NCBI RefSeq assembly: GCF_034190915.1
Contig: NW_026947506.1
Coordinates: 15,251,501-15,315,500, forward strand
Direction of reading: 5' to 3'
DNA from: Cavia porcellus
Lineage: Eukaryota > Chordata > Mammalia > Rodentia > Caviidae
Length of the DNA stretch: 64,000 nucleotides
The position numbers were made by a program, and so were the translations under genes. The notes beneath the pieces were generated by a model. The model did not search any database. It had not been told where the DNA came from and was given only the letters and a program-made list of their open reading frames with translations. Each line of letters starts with the position of its first letter. Within the stretch, counting starts at the first letter, position 1. Below, one piece after another: positions 1 to 11,776 of this stretch.

Positions 1-420
1 TAGAGGACTGTGGATATCTCAGCAAGCAGGGGAGGACCGCAGGTTCCAGAGGCACCGTGGTCTGTGGTGAGTGCTCAGCTCAATCTGCCCAAATCCCAGA
101 CTGTTTGGGACCCTCCAGGCTTCCAGGTGCAGTGAGGTGGTGAAGTGGGTTTGAGGCGTCTACATCAGCCTCCACATCCCGGCTGTGATTGGAGAGCTGT
201 GGAGCTTCCAACGGGGAGGTGGGCACATAGTGACCCTAAGGCCCAGCTTATCTGGAACTACGGAGTTCTCAACAGGCAGAGGAGGGCCATTGGTTCTGCA
301 GGCCCAGTGGCTTGGGGTAACGTGGTGCCAGAGTCTCAGTAGCTGCAAACATAGAAGGGGATTTCCAACAGATCCAGAGGAAGCTTTCAAATAACACTTG
401 AAACACAGAAATATAGGAAA

Positions 421-1466
421 ATGACAAAACAAAAGACCAAATTACAACCTCAAACCTCTAGGCCATCTCAAGAAACCCTAGCAATGTATATAGAAGAAAA
501 TATATGTCATTCACCTCGAATATCGGACACAACAGCTACTGAAATTAACAAGCAACTCCACGAAGCTTTAAAGAAATTCAAACTCGAAATAATCTCCCAG
601 GTAAAAGAAGAAATGATAAAAGAAATTTTAAAAATTCTGAATATATCTAAAGAAAACACAGATAAAATATTGGAGGAACTAAACAAAAAGATAGAATTCC
701 TAGACGAGCAATATAAGAAACAAACAGAATACATAATGCAGATGCACAGAAATATACAGGAAATAAAAACTCCACTGAAAGTTGTAAAAACTGCCTTAAT
801 GAAAATGAAGACAGAATTTCAGACCTTCAAGACAGGATTGCAGCTAGTGAACAGGAAAGGAAAGATCTTTTAAAAATAACAAGGAATCAGGAAACAACAA
901 TTCAACAACTGCAAGACGATGCAAAGAAAAATAACATAAAAATGATAGGGATTAATGAAAAAGGAGACAAAATAAAGGCTGTCAAGAGGATATTTAGAGA
1001 AGTAATAGCTGAAAATTTCCCAAGCATGAGATCAGAAACCGACATCAGGATCAGTAAAGCATATAGAACTCCAAATAGTCATAACCAAAATAAAACTACA
1101 CCCAGACTTATAATAATCACCACCCCAGAAATCAAACACAAGAATAGATTATTAAAAGCTTTCAGAGAGAAAAGACAGATCACTTATAAAGGAAAACCTA
1201 TCAGAATCACAGCAGACTTCTCAGCACAAACAATAAAGTCAAGAAGAGCATGGAGTGAAGTATTCCAGATTCTAAAGCAAAATGATTTCCAACCTAGACT
1301 GATGTATTGTGCAAAACTATCATTCAAAATTGATGGTGAAATATGATACTTCCATGACAAAGAACACCTGAAGAACTTCATGAACACCAAACCAACCCTG
1401 CAAAACATGTTGAAAGACAGTTTAGATACACAAAGGAAAAAACCACTAAGCAAAGTAAAAAATTAA
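421..1466 (+). pseudogene. L1 ORF1 (RNA-binding protein), frameshifted
   Basis: Remnant of L1 ORF1p, the trimeric RNA chaperone of the L1 particle. The first frame (421-873) encodes a coiled-coil rich in Lys, Glu and Ile and stops at 871-873. The frame then shifts, and 942-1346 carries the RNA-binding and C-terminal domains, with a recognisable stretch 'ITYKGKPIRITADFSAQTIK' and 'SRRAWSEVFQ'. An internal TGA at 1344 interrupts the C-terminus, which otherwise continues to TAA at 1464-1466. Total length matches the intact 350-residue ORF1 at 13,334-14,386. At least one frameshift and one premature stop make it a pseudogene. Confidence 0.9.
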
Positions 1467-1506
1467 ACAGAACAGAAAGATAAAGATGCAAAGGCAGAGA
1501 GATAAC

Positions 1507-4500
1507 ATGTCAATAATAAACCAGCATTTAACAGTAATAACCATTAATGTAAATGGTCTCAATGCACCAATCAAAAGAAACAGACTAGCAGAATGGATCA
1601 AGAAACAAAACCCAACCATATGCTGTTTACACGAAACCCATCTAACCCAGAAGGATACTCACAAACTGAAAGTCAAAGGATGGAAAACAATACTTCAGGC
1701 AGCAGGAATCCAAAAAAAAGGCAGGAGTAGCCATTCTGTTTGCAGACAACGTGAACTTTAAACCAACAATGATCATAAAGGACAAAGAAGGTCACTACAT
1801 ACTCATTAGGGGAAACCTCCAAGAAGAAGAGATAACTATATTGAATATATATGCACCAATCTCCAAAGCACCCAGTTATATAAAACAACTATTAACAGAA
1901 ATGAAAACTCAAATTATCAGTAACACAATTGTAACAGGAGACCTTAGTACACCATTGAAACCAAGGGACAGATCAACCAGACAGAAAATGAGCAAAGAAA
2001 TAACAGAACTGAATCACACCTGCGAACAAATGGATTTGATAGACATACACAGAATGTTCCACCCAACAACATCAGAATACACATTCTTCTCAGCAGTACA
2101 TGGATCATTCTTTAAAATAGACCACATATTAACTCACAGAACATATTTAAACAAATGCAAAAGAATTGAAATCATCCATTGCACGTTATCGTTTCATAGC
2201 ACTCTGAAATTAGAAATTAATGATAAAAGATACTGCAAAAATCCCGCAAACACATGGAAACTGAATAACACACTCTTGAGTAATAGGTGGATCACAGAAG
2301 AAATTAAAGAAGAAATTAAACAATACCTAAAGGAAAATGAAAATGCAGATACAACTTACCGGAATTTGTGGGAAGCAATGAAAGCTGTCCTCCGAGGCAA
2401 ATTTATTGCACTGAGTTCCCACATCAGGAAAACAGAATGAACACAAATAAGTAACTTGATGCTACACCTCAAACAGATAGAAAAAGAAGAGCAAGTCAAG
2501 CAAAAGCCAAAAGAAGAGAGGAAATTATAAAAATCGGAGCAGAAATCAATGCAATAGAGACTAAGAACACAATTCAAAGAATCAAGGAATCAAAAAGTTG
2601 ATGTTTTGAAAGAATAAATAAAATCGATAAGCCCCTAGTCAACCTTATTTTAAAAAGGGAAGAAAAAGTTCAAATTCATGCAATAAGAAATGAAAAAGGA
2701 GAAATCACTACAGACCCAATAGAAATACAGAAGATCATCAACATCTATTTCGAAAACCTCTACTCTCAAAGTTTGATAACACAGAAGAAATAGACAGATT
2801 CTTAGAAACATATGAAGTACCAAAGCTACATCAAGAGGATGTAAAACTTTTGAATAATCCAATCTCTGTTAATGAAATTGAAAATGTAATTAAGTCCTTA
2901 CCTACAAAGAAGAGCCCAGGCCCAGATGGATTCACTGCAGAATTCTACAAGAAATACAAAGAAGACTGAATACTGACACTCATCAGACTATTCATTGAAA
3001 TTGAAAGTGAAGCAATCCTTCCTAAGTCATTCCTGGAAGCAAATATTACTCTAGTACCAAAACCTGAGAAAGACCCAGCTAAAAAAGAGAACTATAGACT
3101 GATCTCCCTAATGAACACAGTTGCAAAAATCCTCAATAAAATATTGGCAAATAGGATCCAGCAAATCATCAAGAAGATTATACACCATAACCAAGTGGCA
3201 TTCATCCAAGGAATGCAAGGATGTTTCAACATACGTAAATCAATAAATGTAATCCACCATATCAATAAAGCCAAAAATAAGAATCACATGATCATTTCTA
3301 TAGATGCAGAAAAAGCCTTCGATATGGTCCAACATTTATTCGTGATAAGAACTTTACAGAAAATTGGAATAGATGGTCTTTACCTCAATATAATAAAGGT
3401 CATTTATGACAAACCAACAGCCAGCATCATACTAAATGTCCAAAAATTGAAAGCCTTTACTTTAAAATCAGGCACAAGACAAGGATGTTCTTTATCACCA
3501 CTCCTATTTAATATAGTATTCAAAGTACTAGCCAGAGCAATTAGACAAGAGAGAGAAATAAAAGGAGTAAAGATAGGAAAAGAAGAAGTTAAATTATCAT
3601 TGTTTGCAGATGACATGATACTCTATATAGAAGACCCCTAAACTCCATTGAAAGACTCTTAGATACAATAAATGAATTCAGTAATGTGGCTGGATACAAA
3701 ATCAATAGTCAGAAATCAATACCATTCCTATACACGAACAACAAAATCACAGAGAGGGAAATAAGAGAAACTACACTCTTCACATTAGCAAGCAAAAAAT
3801 GAAATATTTAGGAATTACTCTTACAAAAGAAGTGAAAGACTTAAACAGTGAAAATTATAATACACTGAAAAAAGAAATTGAAGATGATTTTAGAAAATGT
3901 AAAGACATCCGTTGCTCATTGATAGGAAGAATAAACATTGTAAAAATGGCCATACTCCCAAAACTGTTATATAGATTCAATGCAATCCCAATAAAAATAC
4001 TGTCAACATACCTTATAGAACTAGAGAAATCACTCCTAAATTTCATCTGGAACCAGAAGAGACCTAGAATCGCAAAGGCAATTCTAAGCAGCAAAGGTAA
4101 AGCAGGAGGCATCACAATCCCTGACTTGAAGTTATACTACAAAGCAACAGTAGTAAAATCAACATGGTACTGGAATCAAAACAGAGCCGAAGATCACTGG
4201 AATAGATTAGAAGATACAACCACAACTACAAACACACTCAACCACCTTATCTTTGATAAAGGAGCTAAGCAGGTTCACTGGAAGAAGGACAGTATCTTTA
4301 ATAAATGGTGCTGGAAAAACTGGCTCTCCATTTGCTGAAAATTAAAGCTAGACCCATGTACTATGTCTATCACCATGTACTAAATTAAAATCTAAATGGG
4401 TCAAAGATCTGAATATTAAAACAGAAACACCAAATCTACTGGAAGACAAGTTGCGTAGAAACCTTGAAGACATAAGAGTAGGTAGAAAATTCATCAACAG

Positions 4501-5325
4501 GACTCAAAGCACACAGGAATTACTTCCCAGAATCAATAGCTGGGACCACTTCTTATTAAAAAGTTTCTGCATGTCAAAAAAAATCTCCAGCATGGTAAAA
4601 AGAAAATCCACAAACTGGGAAAAGATTTTAGTGAACTCTCTCTCAGACAAGGGACTCTTGTCTAAAACATAAAGAATTAAAAAAACTCAGACCCCCAACA
4701 TTCAAAGATCCAATCCAAAAATGGGCATCTCAGATGAATATGCACTTCTCAGATGAAGAAGTGCAAATGGCAAATAAATACATGAAAAAATGTTCATCAT
4801 CATTGGTCATTAGAGAAATGAAAATTAAAACCACACTGAGATATCATCTCACTCCGGAAAGAATGGCCAGGATCAAGAAAACCACTGACAACAAATGCTG
4901 GTGAGGCTGTGGGGAAAAAGGAACTCTCCTACACTGTTGGTGGGTGTGTAGACAGGTGCAGCCTTTGTGGAGGTCAGTCTGGAGATTTCTCAAAAAGCTG
5001 AGATTGGAAGTCACATTTGTTCCAGCTATTCCACTTCTAGGCATATTCCCAGAAGAACTGAAAGCATCATGCCACAGTGATATATGTGCACCTATGTTTA
5101 TAGCAGCACAATTTGTAATTGCCAGATCTTGGAAACAACCCGTGTCCATCAACTGAGGAATGGATAAAAAAGTTGTGGTATTTCTATACAATGGAGTATT
5201 ATTCAGCTGTAAAGAAGGATCACATTGAGATATTTATCAATAAATGGGCGCAGCTTGAGACCACACTCATAAGTGAAATAAATCAATCTTGCATGTATGA
5301 ATACCGAATAGTTTCCCTAATCTAA
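1507..5325 (+). pseudogene. L1 ORF2 (endonuclease and reverse transcriptase), multiply broken
   Basis: Remnant of L1 ORF2p. The endonuclease start 'TINVNGLNAPIKRNRLAEW' lies at about 1,540-1,600 and an 'HETHL' motif at about 1,634. A frameshift sits in the A-run near 1,715. In the second endonuclease segment (1751-2440) the usual GDFN motif reads GDLS, so a catalytic Asn is lost, while 'KIDHILTHR' survives. A TGA interrupts 'KKYKED' near 2,967. The reverse transcriptase core (3111-3641) keeps 'SIDAEKAFD', '[12 protein letters not shown]' and the FADD catalytic motif near 3,605, followed by another frameshift. C-terminal segments run at 3799-4338, 4451-4672 and 4944-5325. Confidence 0.92.
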
Positions 5326-6518
5326 GTAATGATTCAAATATATAAAAGTATGTGGTAATCATGATTCCCCATTATGTGGCCTTGAAGCCTTATAAAGTTT
5401 TCACTTATTAATTGGAAAGGCTTTATTCTGGGCTTCTTGATATAGAAATAGTTGAAGCTATAGTATATGAAGTTTTATTCAAATATTTCAAGGAAAAAGA
5501 CAGACACTATCGTAACTACTATTAAGTTGGGTTATTTGGTGGTGAAGCACTAGGTTGCTGAAACAGTCATGCTTTGACCTGATTGCTATATTGTTATGTC
5601 CTGTTTTGTCTCGATCTCTCCCTTATTCATTAAAAAATTATTTAGTCATTTCTTATGTTTGTTTTAATTAAGGGGAAAATTACAAAAATTAGCAGGACAT
5701 ATAATAATAAGTTTTTTGATTTCCTATTAACTTGTTTTGAAGTCCTGTAATACTTCCACGATCTTCTTTTGACTGATTAGACTCTGTTCCATTCTGTATG
5801 ATAGTATCAAGTTTGAGGGTATAGGCAACTACTTTGAAGGCAATAAGATTCACTAAGATGCCCATTCCGGTTTGACTATTGTCTCCTTTGGAAGTCCTGT
5901 AATGTTTACAATGCTTAAGTTTTATTGGTCTTGTTCTCTACTGTTTTGTTCAACTTTATAATACCTAATGAGATAGACAATTCTTTTCAAGGAAACAAGA
6001 GACATTGTTGATAACCGTTGTTGATAACCTTGTACTCTGTTTTACATCATGTACTATGTCTATCCTTGGTTTTGACTGACAGATTTGTTTTGCCATATTT
6101 GACTTTAGTCTCTCAAAAAAAAGTATTAAGAACTAAGGAGTAATAAAACCCACAATGTGTAAATTTTGTTGTAAAATAGAGAGGGGAAAAACGAGCTCTA
6201 AAGGATACAACAGCAAGTGTGTTTAGGGGTGTTAAATAGCTGACCATATTAATGTTTTTGGTTGGATCATTGAACACAACTGTTTGCGGTCTCACTGTTT
6301 GAATGTCCCCTTTGCATGCTTTGATATTGTGATTTGAGCAACTATCTCTAAGATGATAATGTGCGATCTATTAACTGGTGATTTCTTACTGGTTATTTTT
6401 GTTTGTTTGTTTGTGTTTTGTTTTGTAGTTCTGTATTACTTGTACCCTTACACAGCTTTGTTTTGTTTTGTGTTTTTCTCTTTCTCCTTTTAAATAAAAT
6501 TTTAAAAAAATAAGAAAT

Positions 6519-6620
6519 GGGGCTGCGGATTTAGCTCAGTGGCATAAGCACCTGCCGTGCAAACAGGTGGTCGTGAGTTTGATCCGCAGTACTGATAAAA
6601 ATGAAAAAGACAAAAAAAAA
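6519..6620 (+). mobile_element. ID-type SINE
   Basis: tRNA-derived SINE with the A-box-like 'ttagctcagtggcataagc' and B-box-like 'gtgagtttgatcc', then the tail 'gataaaaatgaaaaagac' and an A-run. It sits at the tail of the L1 and is flanked by imperfect repeats (aagaaat / tagaaat). Confidence 0.88.
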
Positions 6621-6629
6621 AATAGAAAT

Positions 6630-7619
6630 GATTTTTAAAATACAGATTGCAGGAGACCAACTGGGATTCACACACACATGTTGGCAAAGTATATTTCAAG
6701 TCATTTGTAACAAACCTCAACATCAGACAGTGAACCTTATGAACAATGAAGAATAGCATTGATAAGTACATCACTCCCACAGAAAAACCCCTGACACAAT
6801 ATAAATTATAAATTTAAGCTTTTAATAGACTGATTGGCACCTCTCATGATTTAGGTTTTCCTTACTTCCAATATTATAGCTAAGTAGATAAAAACAATAA
6901 AGATTACCAAAGATAGAATGGTATCATAGTATCAGGAGGCATTTGCTTTGTAAATTTAATAGTGACTATACTCCCCGAAACACACAGAGCTGAAAAACAA
7001 TCTTTTAAAAGAAAGTGTTGCTTTTGATAAATTCTATCATCCTTTATTCTTTCTGGAAAGATTACTATAATTCATGATATCCTTTTGGAGACAAGTGACA
7101 GTCTTGTGGGATGCTGGCACTCAGAAACTTACAGCAGTGGTTTATTTTTGGGATATGTGTTGGAAAAATTACCAGTAAGTTAAATGTCATTGCAATATAA
7201 ATATGAAACATAAAATTCTTGATGGTAAATTTTATAGAAGTGATAATATTGAAGATGAAACAAATCCAACATTAGGCACATGACATAATCTACAGTAATG
7301 TATATACATATAAGCAAGCATCCTGTCATGATATGAAAAACAAAATCTGCAAATGTATAAGATGTGTCAAAATGATTCAACTTCGTGAAAAACACATGTT
7401 CAACATCTATGAAAATACTTAATAGGAAAATAGCATCAAATTGAAAAATACATTTTGACAAAACAAATACACAGAACATACACCAAAATTTAAAGCAAAA
7501 AGTGTGTAATCTGAACAATTTTTTTTTGTCAGTGAGTCTCTCATGTATCTGACATGAACTACGTATATTCATATACTTGATATTACATGTTTGTGCTGGG
7601 AGCATTTCAATATTACTTA
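6630..7619. other. Intergenic, nothing recognised
   Basis: AT-rich sequence downstream of the zinc-finger pseudogene. No coding, RNA or repeat signature was recognised; a 148-codon minus-strand open frame (7180-7626) has no recognisable domain. Confidence 0.5.
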
Positions 7620-8400
7620 AATACATAGGGTCTCATTCCAGTGAGTTTTATGTCTATTTAGTGTGAATTTAGCAGTAAATCCTTTTTCACATTGCTTACA
7701 TATATAAGGTTTCTCTCAGTGTGCCTTTTTTGATGTTTTTGATGATACCCATATGTGCTAAAAACTTTCCCACACTGCTTACATAGGGTTTCTCCCCAGT
7801 GTGAATTTTTTCATGTATTTTACAATAATCCTGTGTAGTGAAAGCTTTACCACATTGCAAACATACATAAGTTTTCTGCCCAGAGTGATTTCTTTCATGT
7901 CTTTGGCAGTCATAGTGCCATCTAAAAGCTTCCCACATTGCTTACATATACAGGATTTCTCCCATCTGAATTCTTTCATGTATTGTTCATGCAATCAACC
8001 TGCTGAACCCTTTCCCACATTGAGTACATATAGGGTTTCTGCCCAGTGAGAACTGTTTTATGTTTGTGAAAACTACATGTCATGAAAGCTTTCCCACATT
8101 GCTTACATACATAGGGTTTCTCTCCTGTGTGGGTTTTTCCATGAATTTGAATAGCATCACATGTCCTAAAAGGTTTCCCACACTGTTTACATACATAAGG
8201 TTTCTCTTCCATGTGAATTCTTTCATGTGTTCTCCAATGACTGTTTCTGCTGAAAGTTTTCCCACATTGCTTACATACATATGGATTCTCCCCAGTGTGT
8301 TTTCTTTCATGTATTTGATAAACACTGTGTATGCTGAAAGCTTTCCCACAATTGCTCACATACATAGGGTTTTTCCATAATGTGAGCTCTTTCATGTATA
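7620..8400 (-). pseudogene. C2H2 zinc-finger exon, frameshifted KRAB-ZNF paralogue
   Basis: Remnant of a zinc-finger array on the minus strand. Recognisable fingers include [42 protein letters not shown] and [21 protein letters not shown], joined by HTGEKPY-type linkers. The frame is broken several times: an extra base near 8,350 (aCAAttg instead of the usual CAttg), lost frame near 8,020, in-frame stops between 7,940 and 8,020, and another shift near 7,770. Finger similarity stops at about 8,400 and no N-terminal part follows. It is a broken paralogue of the gene at 25-51 kb, in the same orientation, with its own decayed promoter at about 11 kb. Confidence 0.93.
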
Positions 8401-8869
8401 TGACAAGGAAGGTTCTACTTTCTGACCCTAGGTAGTTGATACCTATCTAGAATATCAATGATTGTTTGTCATCCCCTCAGGAAGTGTGTGGATATAGTCA
8501 CTCTATCTTTGGCTTGAGGTCTGGCCTTCAAGGAATGTAACTCCAAATACAGTTGTAGAGTATTTTCATCTACATAGCTCTTTCAAGGGCCTAGTCTAAT
8601 CTGACCACCTATGATATTTCTAACATAACTAAAATAGCGGGACTATAACAACTATTTCAGAGATGACATCCCTTTCCATTCCCACTACTGCTGATATTTC
8701 ATCTTTAAAGGCAACTGAATTAGACAGTAATATTATAGGCAGTCAAACAGGGCTATGCCTTCAAAAGAGACAGTGCAAAAGACTAGTTATTTTGCAACTT
8801 TGCACGAAACAGACACCTCCCATTGTGGGCCAGACCTCAAGACAAAAGATCTAACAAATATACCTACAT
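8401..8869. other. Intergenic, nothing recognised
   Basis: This stretch should hold the upstream part of the zinc-finger exon and the intron with KRAB exons, but no KRAB-like coding was found on either strand. Confidence 0.45.
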
Positions 8870-9250
8870 TGTAAGGGTTGTTATTCTAAATAGATCTCTA
8901 TCACCTTGGGTAAGCCAGGAGTGACCACCCCAAACCCCAACAGGAAGAGTCAGTGCTCTTTAAGCACGCCAGCCTGCTACCTGACTCACTTCCCCATTTG
9001 TCCCTGAGCAATTAGTTCTGTGCCACCTCATGCCCACTTTGTGAGTTCCCATGTTTTCTCCACCTTAGACCTGCTTTTCTTTGTGGTTTTCCTCCATAAA
9101 TAAAGTCTCTAGAAAAGACAAGGTCTTTGGCAATCCTCTTGGGACCTCTTCTGTCTGTTTGTCTTTCTCTGAGGCTTTCTTTCTCTCAATAAATATTTTC
9201 TGCTCTTAACCTCCATTGTTCCTAAAATTTATTCTTCAAATTTAGAGGAC
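8870..9250 (+). mobile_element. Probable solo LTR (MaLR/ERV-like)
   Basis: The segment begins TGTAAGGG. Its 3' half has LTR-like features: 'ccataaataaag' near 9,095, a T/C-rich stretch, 'caataaatatttt' near 9,187 and 'ctgctcttaacctcc', which resemble the polyadenylation region of rodent MaLR-type LTRs from memory. No target-site duplication was defined, so the boundaries are approximate. Confidence 0.45.
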
Positions 9251-9258
9251 ATGAACTT

Positions 9259-9302
9259 GCTACTTGTACAGTAGGTTGAAGGTACTTGTATAGTAGGTTG
9301 GG
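9259..9302. repeat. Two-copy 22-bp tandem repeat
   Basis: 'acttgtacagtaggttgaaggt' type unit repeated as 'acttgtatagtaggttgg', differing at a few positions. Confidence 0.6.
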
Positions 9303-9435
9303 AGTTTCTTATCCCTATATCATCTAGATATGCCAGTTTCATGTTTCTTGGTATAGGTTTAACCAGCAACTCTTTTATTAAATTTTCCTCCGCAAGAACC
9401 ACATCCCCCCTCTTAAGTTAATGTTAAGACATTAA

Positions 9436-10478
9436 CATCCTTCCATTTTTCTTAGCATTCTAAACTCTCTGGAAGACCTCATTTAAATAATCTAATTGTA
9501 ATAAATAGTTGACTTACCAATCTTTGAAGAAGCCACCTATCTTGTGAAAAGGGCCTCAGAAAGAGGTTTAATAAGCCATATTAATGGTAATTAAAATAAG
9601 AATAGTAGTTGAACTACACACAGTGCACCTGGAATAAAATTTCTCAGAAAATATGGCTACTATTTATTAAGCAACCAAGGTTCTAGGCACTAAAAGTGAA
9701 AACTAAACAGTTTTTCTCTAAAACCCCACTAACCACTTTTCCCCCAAAATCCTTTAAACTTTATATGGAAGTCTGAGTTCCAAATGGTCACTTTAAATAC
9801 AGAATCATTTGTGATAGGTGGCTATTAAACAACAGTGCAATTACTGCAATTACTCTGGTTATATATAATTAGCTCTGGATTGAGTAGCCACATGACCACC
9901 CACTCAGGATACTTGGAAGGAATCTGGGAGCTATTTTTATTTCCAATATAAAACTCTCATAATACATTTCATCTTCTTTTGTGACCTAATTCCACAATTT
10001 TCTGAGACCACAATCTCTGTCTTTTATCATTGTGTGTTGCGATGTGAAATAAATAATGAAGGTGACGTTTTTCAATGTTGCTGAGTAAGGAATGTATGAA
10101 TGAACTGCGTGCTTGGAAAAAGCACTCCACCACTTAGTCGTATCACCTGCAAGATTAAACTTTTCATTGAATTCTCATGGCCCTTCTCAACACATTATGA
10201 GTTTGGCAATGTGAGAAAATATTGGAAAAATGAGATAGTCACAGTAAATATAATAAGCAGAAGTCTGAGATAAGATATGTGAGGAAGACTCTGTGTTGCA
10301 GGCATCTATAAATATCAAACCCTCCAGATATTTTACTAAAAGGAGAACAGAGAACTGGCATCCCATACTTCTGCACCTAGTTTCAACTCACACCTTAATC
10401 ATGATCCCTAGTTCCTCCAAGACTGTTGGAAATGAAGCTGTGCCTGGGATCACCCAGGACACCATTGTGGACTGACAG
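9436..10478. repeat. Duplicated block flanking the ZNF promoter (copy 1)
   Basis: Diverged duplicate of 50,670-51,120. Matching landmarks are 'cttagcattctaaactctctggaagacctca' (9,450s) against 'ctcagcattctaaagtctatgggaagacctca' (50,680s), and 'gaattctcatggc' (about 10,170) against 'caattctcacggc' (about 50,992). Both copies contain a decayed minus-strand tRNA-type SINE remnant (about 10,055-10,155 here). It supports a tandem duplication of the whole zinc-finger locus. Confidence 0.7.
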
Positions 10479-10935
10479 TGTTATATTTGTTATAGCCTTG
10501 CTCTAACCATTGCATCTCCTTCTTGTTCTATATGCGCCATACAGCACCCCCCCCCCTTCCCATCTTTCTAGGTTAAGTTTCTATTTCCTGAAAAAGCTGT
10601 AAAAGCCTTAGCGTTCAGTTTCCTGTAACTCGCCTACCCTCTTATCTGGCTATCTATAATAAAATGTGGTGTTGTTTAAGAAATGCTTAACCTCAGGGAA
10701 ATTACAGGAAATACCGAGAAAATACAGGAAATACCAGATGTTATCTAACTGTGTCAACGACTGCAACATTCCTGCGGTTTTTGGCTTTAAAAACTTAATC
10801 CCTTAGCTGTGAGGCACGCAGTCTCTGGGTCTATCCTAAGGAGGCTGCATTGCCAGGCCTGAAAATAAAGCCTTTGCTTCCTAAATTTTAATTTCTTGCT
10901 TCGTTGGATTTTATTCCGAGGTCCGAGCTACCACA
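10479..10935 (+). mobile_element. ERV-type LTR
   Basis: The segment begins TGTTATATTTG and ends ...CCACA. It has a polyadenylation signal AATAAA at about 10,866 followed by a T-rich stretch, typical of an R/U5 region. It lies inside the block shared with the 51-kb promoter, which lacks it. Matching target-site duplications were not found, and the following 'attggggacaagatgc' may be a stub of internal proviral sequence. Confidence 0.6.
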
Positions 10936-10984
10936 ATATTGGGGACAAGATGCAGGAAACGGTGATTCGGCAAAGGGAAAAGGG

Positions 10985-11400
10985 GACAAAAAGCAACAAA
11001 TATCAGTGCCCAAGAGTCTGCAGCAAAGCAGGGAGACTGTAGTTCTCCATACTTGGTTCTGATCACTTTCTTTCAGACCTCACCCAGATTCCATCCCGTC
11101 CCCAGCTTCTGACCCGCAACATCAGCATTGTGTGGTTCAGGATCTCCCAGAGTCCTTCCCAAGCAGCCTGCAGACTTTAAAAGTCGCAAAAGTATGTCTT
11201 TGGTAAGGGCTCTCAGAATTTGCTGTGGAAACGACTTCAGCGCCATAACACTAGAAGGACCTCCTACTTTGGGTAACTGATTGGACAGTTCCTACAGCCC
11301 GCCTCTTTTTTGCTGATTGACGCCCGCTCCATTGCTTCCCCTCTGCACCAACAGGAGAAACAAACCGCTGCCTGTTAAAGTGGAGTTAAATGACCCAAGA
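10985..11400 (-). pseudogene. Decayed promoter and exon 1 of the ZNF paralogue
   Basis: Aligns with 51,390-51,760, the promoter and exon 1 of the intact zinc-finger gene: 'ctgattggacag', 'acagcccgcc', 'tgctgattg' and 'gctccattgc' occur in the same order. On the minus strand the exon-1 ATG equivalent is at 11,128-11,126, but the following splice donor reads CTGATG where the intact gene has GTGACG, so the GT is lost. Of the two CCAAT boxes, one is intact (11,280-11,284) and the other is changed to TCAAT (about 11,316-11,320). It belongs with the broken finger exon at 7,620-8,400. Confidence 0.75.
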
Positions 11401-11688
11401 GACTTCTAGACCAGGCTTTTCTCTATAATAATTATAATAACTATATAATAATTATCCTCACCTGAAGGATACTTGCCATTAAGGGCTTACAACTGACTTT
11501 TCAGATCAGCTCCTATTTTCTTGGACTCAAAGTATTCTTAGTGAAAATGGGAAGATGTCAATATTTAGTAATGAGGTAACAAGTTGCAGTGTCAAGATTT
11601 TAACACTATCTATCTCAATCTTCATTTTCAGATAAGAAAATGAATATACATTTCCCAAAAGAAATATAATCATTCTGTACTATTTTTA

Positions 11689-11776
11689 ATTTTTTTTTTT
11701 TTGTACCAGGGATCGAACTCAAGACTGCGTGCTTGCAAGGCAGGCACTTATGCCACTGGGCTAAATCCCCAGCCCC
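11689..11776 (-). mobile_element. ID-type SINE
   Basis: Reverse-oriented ID element: T-run, then 'gtaccagggatcgaactc' (B box) and 'gctaaatccccagcccc' (head) at the high-coordinate end. Confidence 0.9.

Larger units (their letters stand above)
1..6512 (+). mobile_element. Decayed L1 (LINE-1) retrotransposon, nearly complete
   Basis: Plus-strand L1 whose 5' UTR begins before or at the window start (1-420), followed by a broken ORF1 (421-1466), a broken ORF2 (1507-5325) and a 3' UTR of about 1.2 kb that ends in an A-rich tail near 6,512. An ID SINE is inserted directly after the tail. The 3' UTR is recognisable because the same sequence recurs at 12.0-13.3 kb (minus strand) and 42.3-42.9 kb. 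Both reading frames carry frameshifts and stops, so the element cannot move on its own. Confidence 0.93.

Noticed and set aside
7180..7626. 148-codon minus-strand open frame, hydrophobic and Cys/Phe-rich
   Set aside because: Its composition follows from AT-rich 3' flanking sequence after the zinc-finger pseudogene; no domain recognised.
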